Shown here: positions 63,821 to 64,000 of the stretch, in pieces
Position numbering within the stretch: position 1 is the first letter of the stretch
Layout of the letters: every line of letters starts with the position of its first letter
Source: Pegea sp. RAD2-039
Taxonomy: Eukaryota > Chordata > Thaliacea > Salpida > Salpidae
Direction: 5' to 3'
Assembly (NCBI GenBank): GCA_034620365.1
Contig: JAQGEQ010000107.1
Coordinates: 1 to 64,000, forward strand
DNA: 64,000 bases
The notes under the pieces: model-generated
The model's input: the letters and a program-made list of their open reading frames with translations, nothing else
What the model was told of the DNA's origin: nothing
Database searches by the model: none
Program-made: the position numbers and the translations under genes

Positions 63821-64000
63821 CCAGCTGATTTGTATTTGAAGATTTGCATATTCGGAACATTATGATAATTTTGAATATTTTCAGACGACCACAAGTTTGT
63901 TTAAAGTTCTGTTTTAACTTACTTTAGTTTTTCATTTATTCTCTACTCTTTTATTATATTTTTATAAAGATTATTTGGTGATAAGATCAACATTTTATAA
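63821..64000. other. 3' flank of the lectin-like receptor gene
   Basis: AT-rich sequence with no canonical AATAAA seen before the window ends. The polyadenylation site is probably outside or non-canonical. Confidence 0.4.

Overview
This is eukaryotic nuclear DNA from an animal, strongly AT-rich (roughly 70% or more by eye), with GT-AG introns, AATAAA signals, eukaryotic tRNA genes and many simple repeats. The genes (a delta-catenin family protein, TMEM45-like proteins, a full stabilin, a C-type-lectin-like receptor) and many introns of only 46-61 nt suggest a compact invertebrate genome. A tunicate or another invertebrate deuterostome is my best guess, but the sequence does not settle it.

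Layout: (1) 980-6420, plus strand: complete 18-exon delta-catenin/p120-catenin family gene, 812 aa, ending in the PDZ ligand DSWV. (2) 7450-8002: tRNA-Asp(GTC) on plus and tRNA-Ala(AGC) on minus. (3) 9375-37209: a tandem segmental triplication. Each unit (9671-18173, 18174-26516, 26517-37209) holds a minus-strand TMEM45-like gene, about 4.4 kb of spacer, and the 5' exons of a plus-strand stabilin gene. The breakpoints lie in the last intron of TMEM45 and inside stabilin exon 10. Only the leftmost TMEM45 copy therefore has its last exon, and only the rightmost stabilin copy continues into a full gene. (4) 32553-60049: the complete stabilin, 47 exons and 2546 aa in my model. All exon phases join and the length matches vertebrate stabilins. 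It has a signal peptide, four EGF-rich blocks alternating with seven fasciclin (FAS1) domains, one transmembrane helix and a tail with an NPMY motif. I see no Link module. (5) 60050-62848: intergenic, with repeat-element copies. (6) 62849-63820: CTLD / transmembrane / tyrosine-rich-tail receptor, possibly 5'-incomplete.

Repeats: an unclassified element with a GGTGC...GCACC hairpin core occurs at about 25 cores in both orientations. There is a 108-bp minisatellite (16 units) in stabilin intron 28, (TTA)n and (AAT)n arrays in introns 25 and 32, an 11-bp minisatellite in intron 46, and a 6 x 32-bp array of RFX X-box-like palindromes in delta-catenin intron 15.

The most unusual pattern is the palindrome TGACGTCA. 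It recurs through the window and sits repeatedly inside about 50-nt introns, often immediately before the 3' splice site and sometimes also just after the 5' splice site, in three unrelated genes. Working together: stabilin (endocytic scavenger receptor), TMEM45 (membrane protein of unknown function) and delta-catenin (cadherin-linked armadillo protein) are not known as one pathway. The link here is physical: divergent promoters and a shared duplication.
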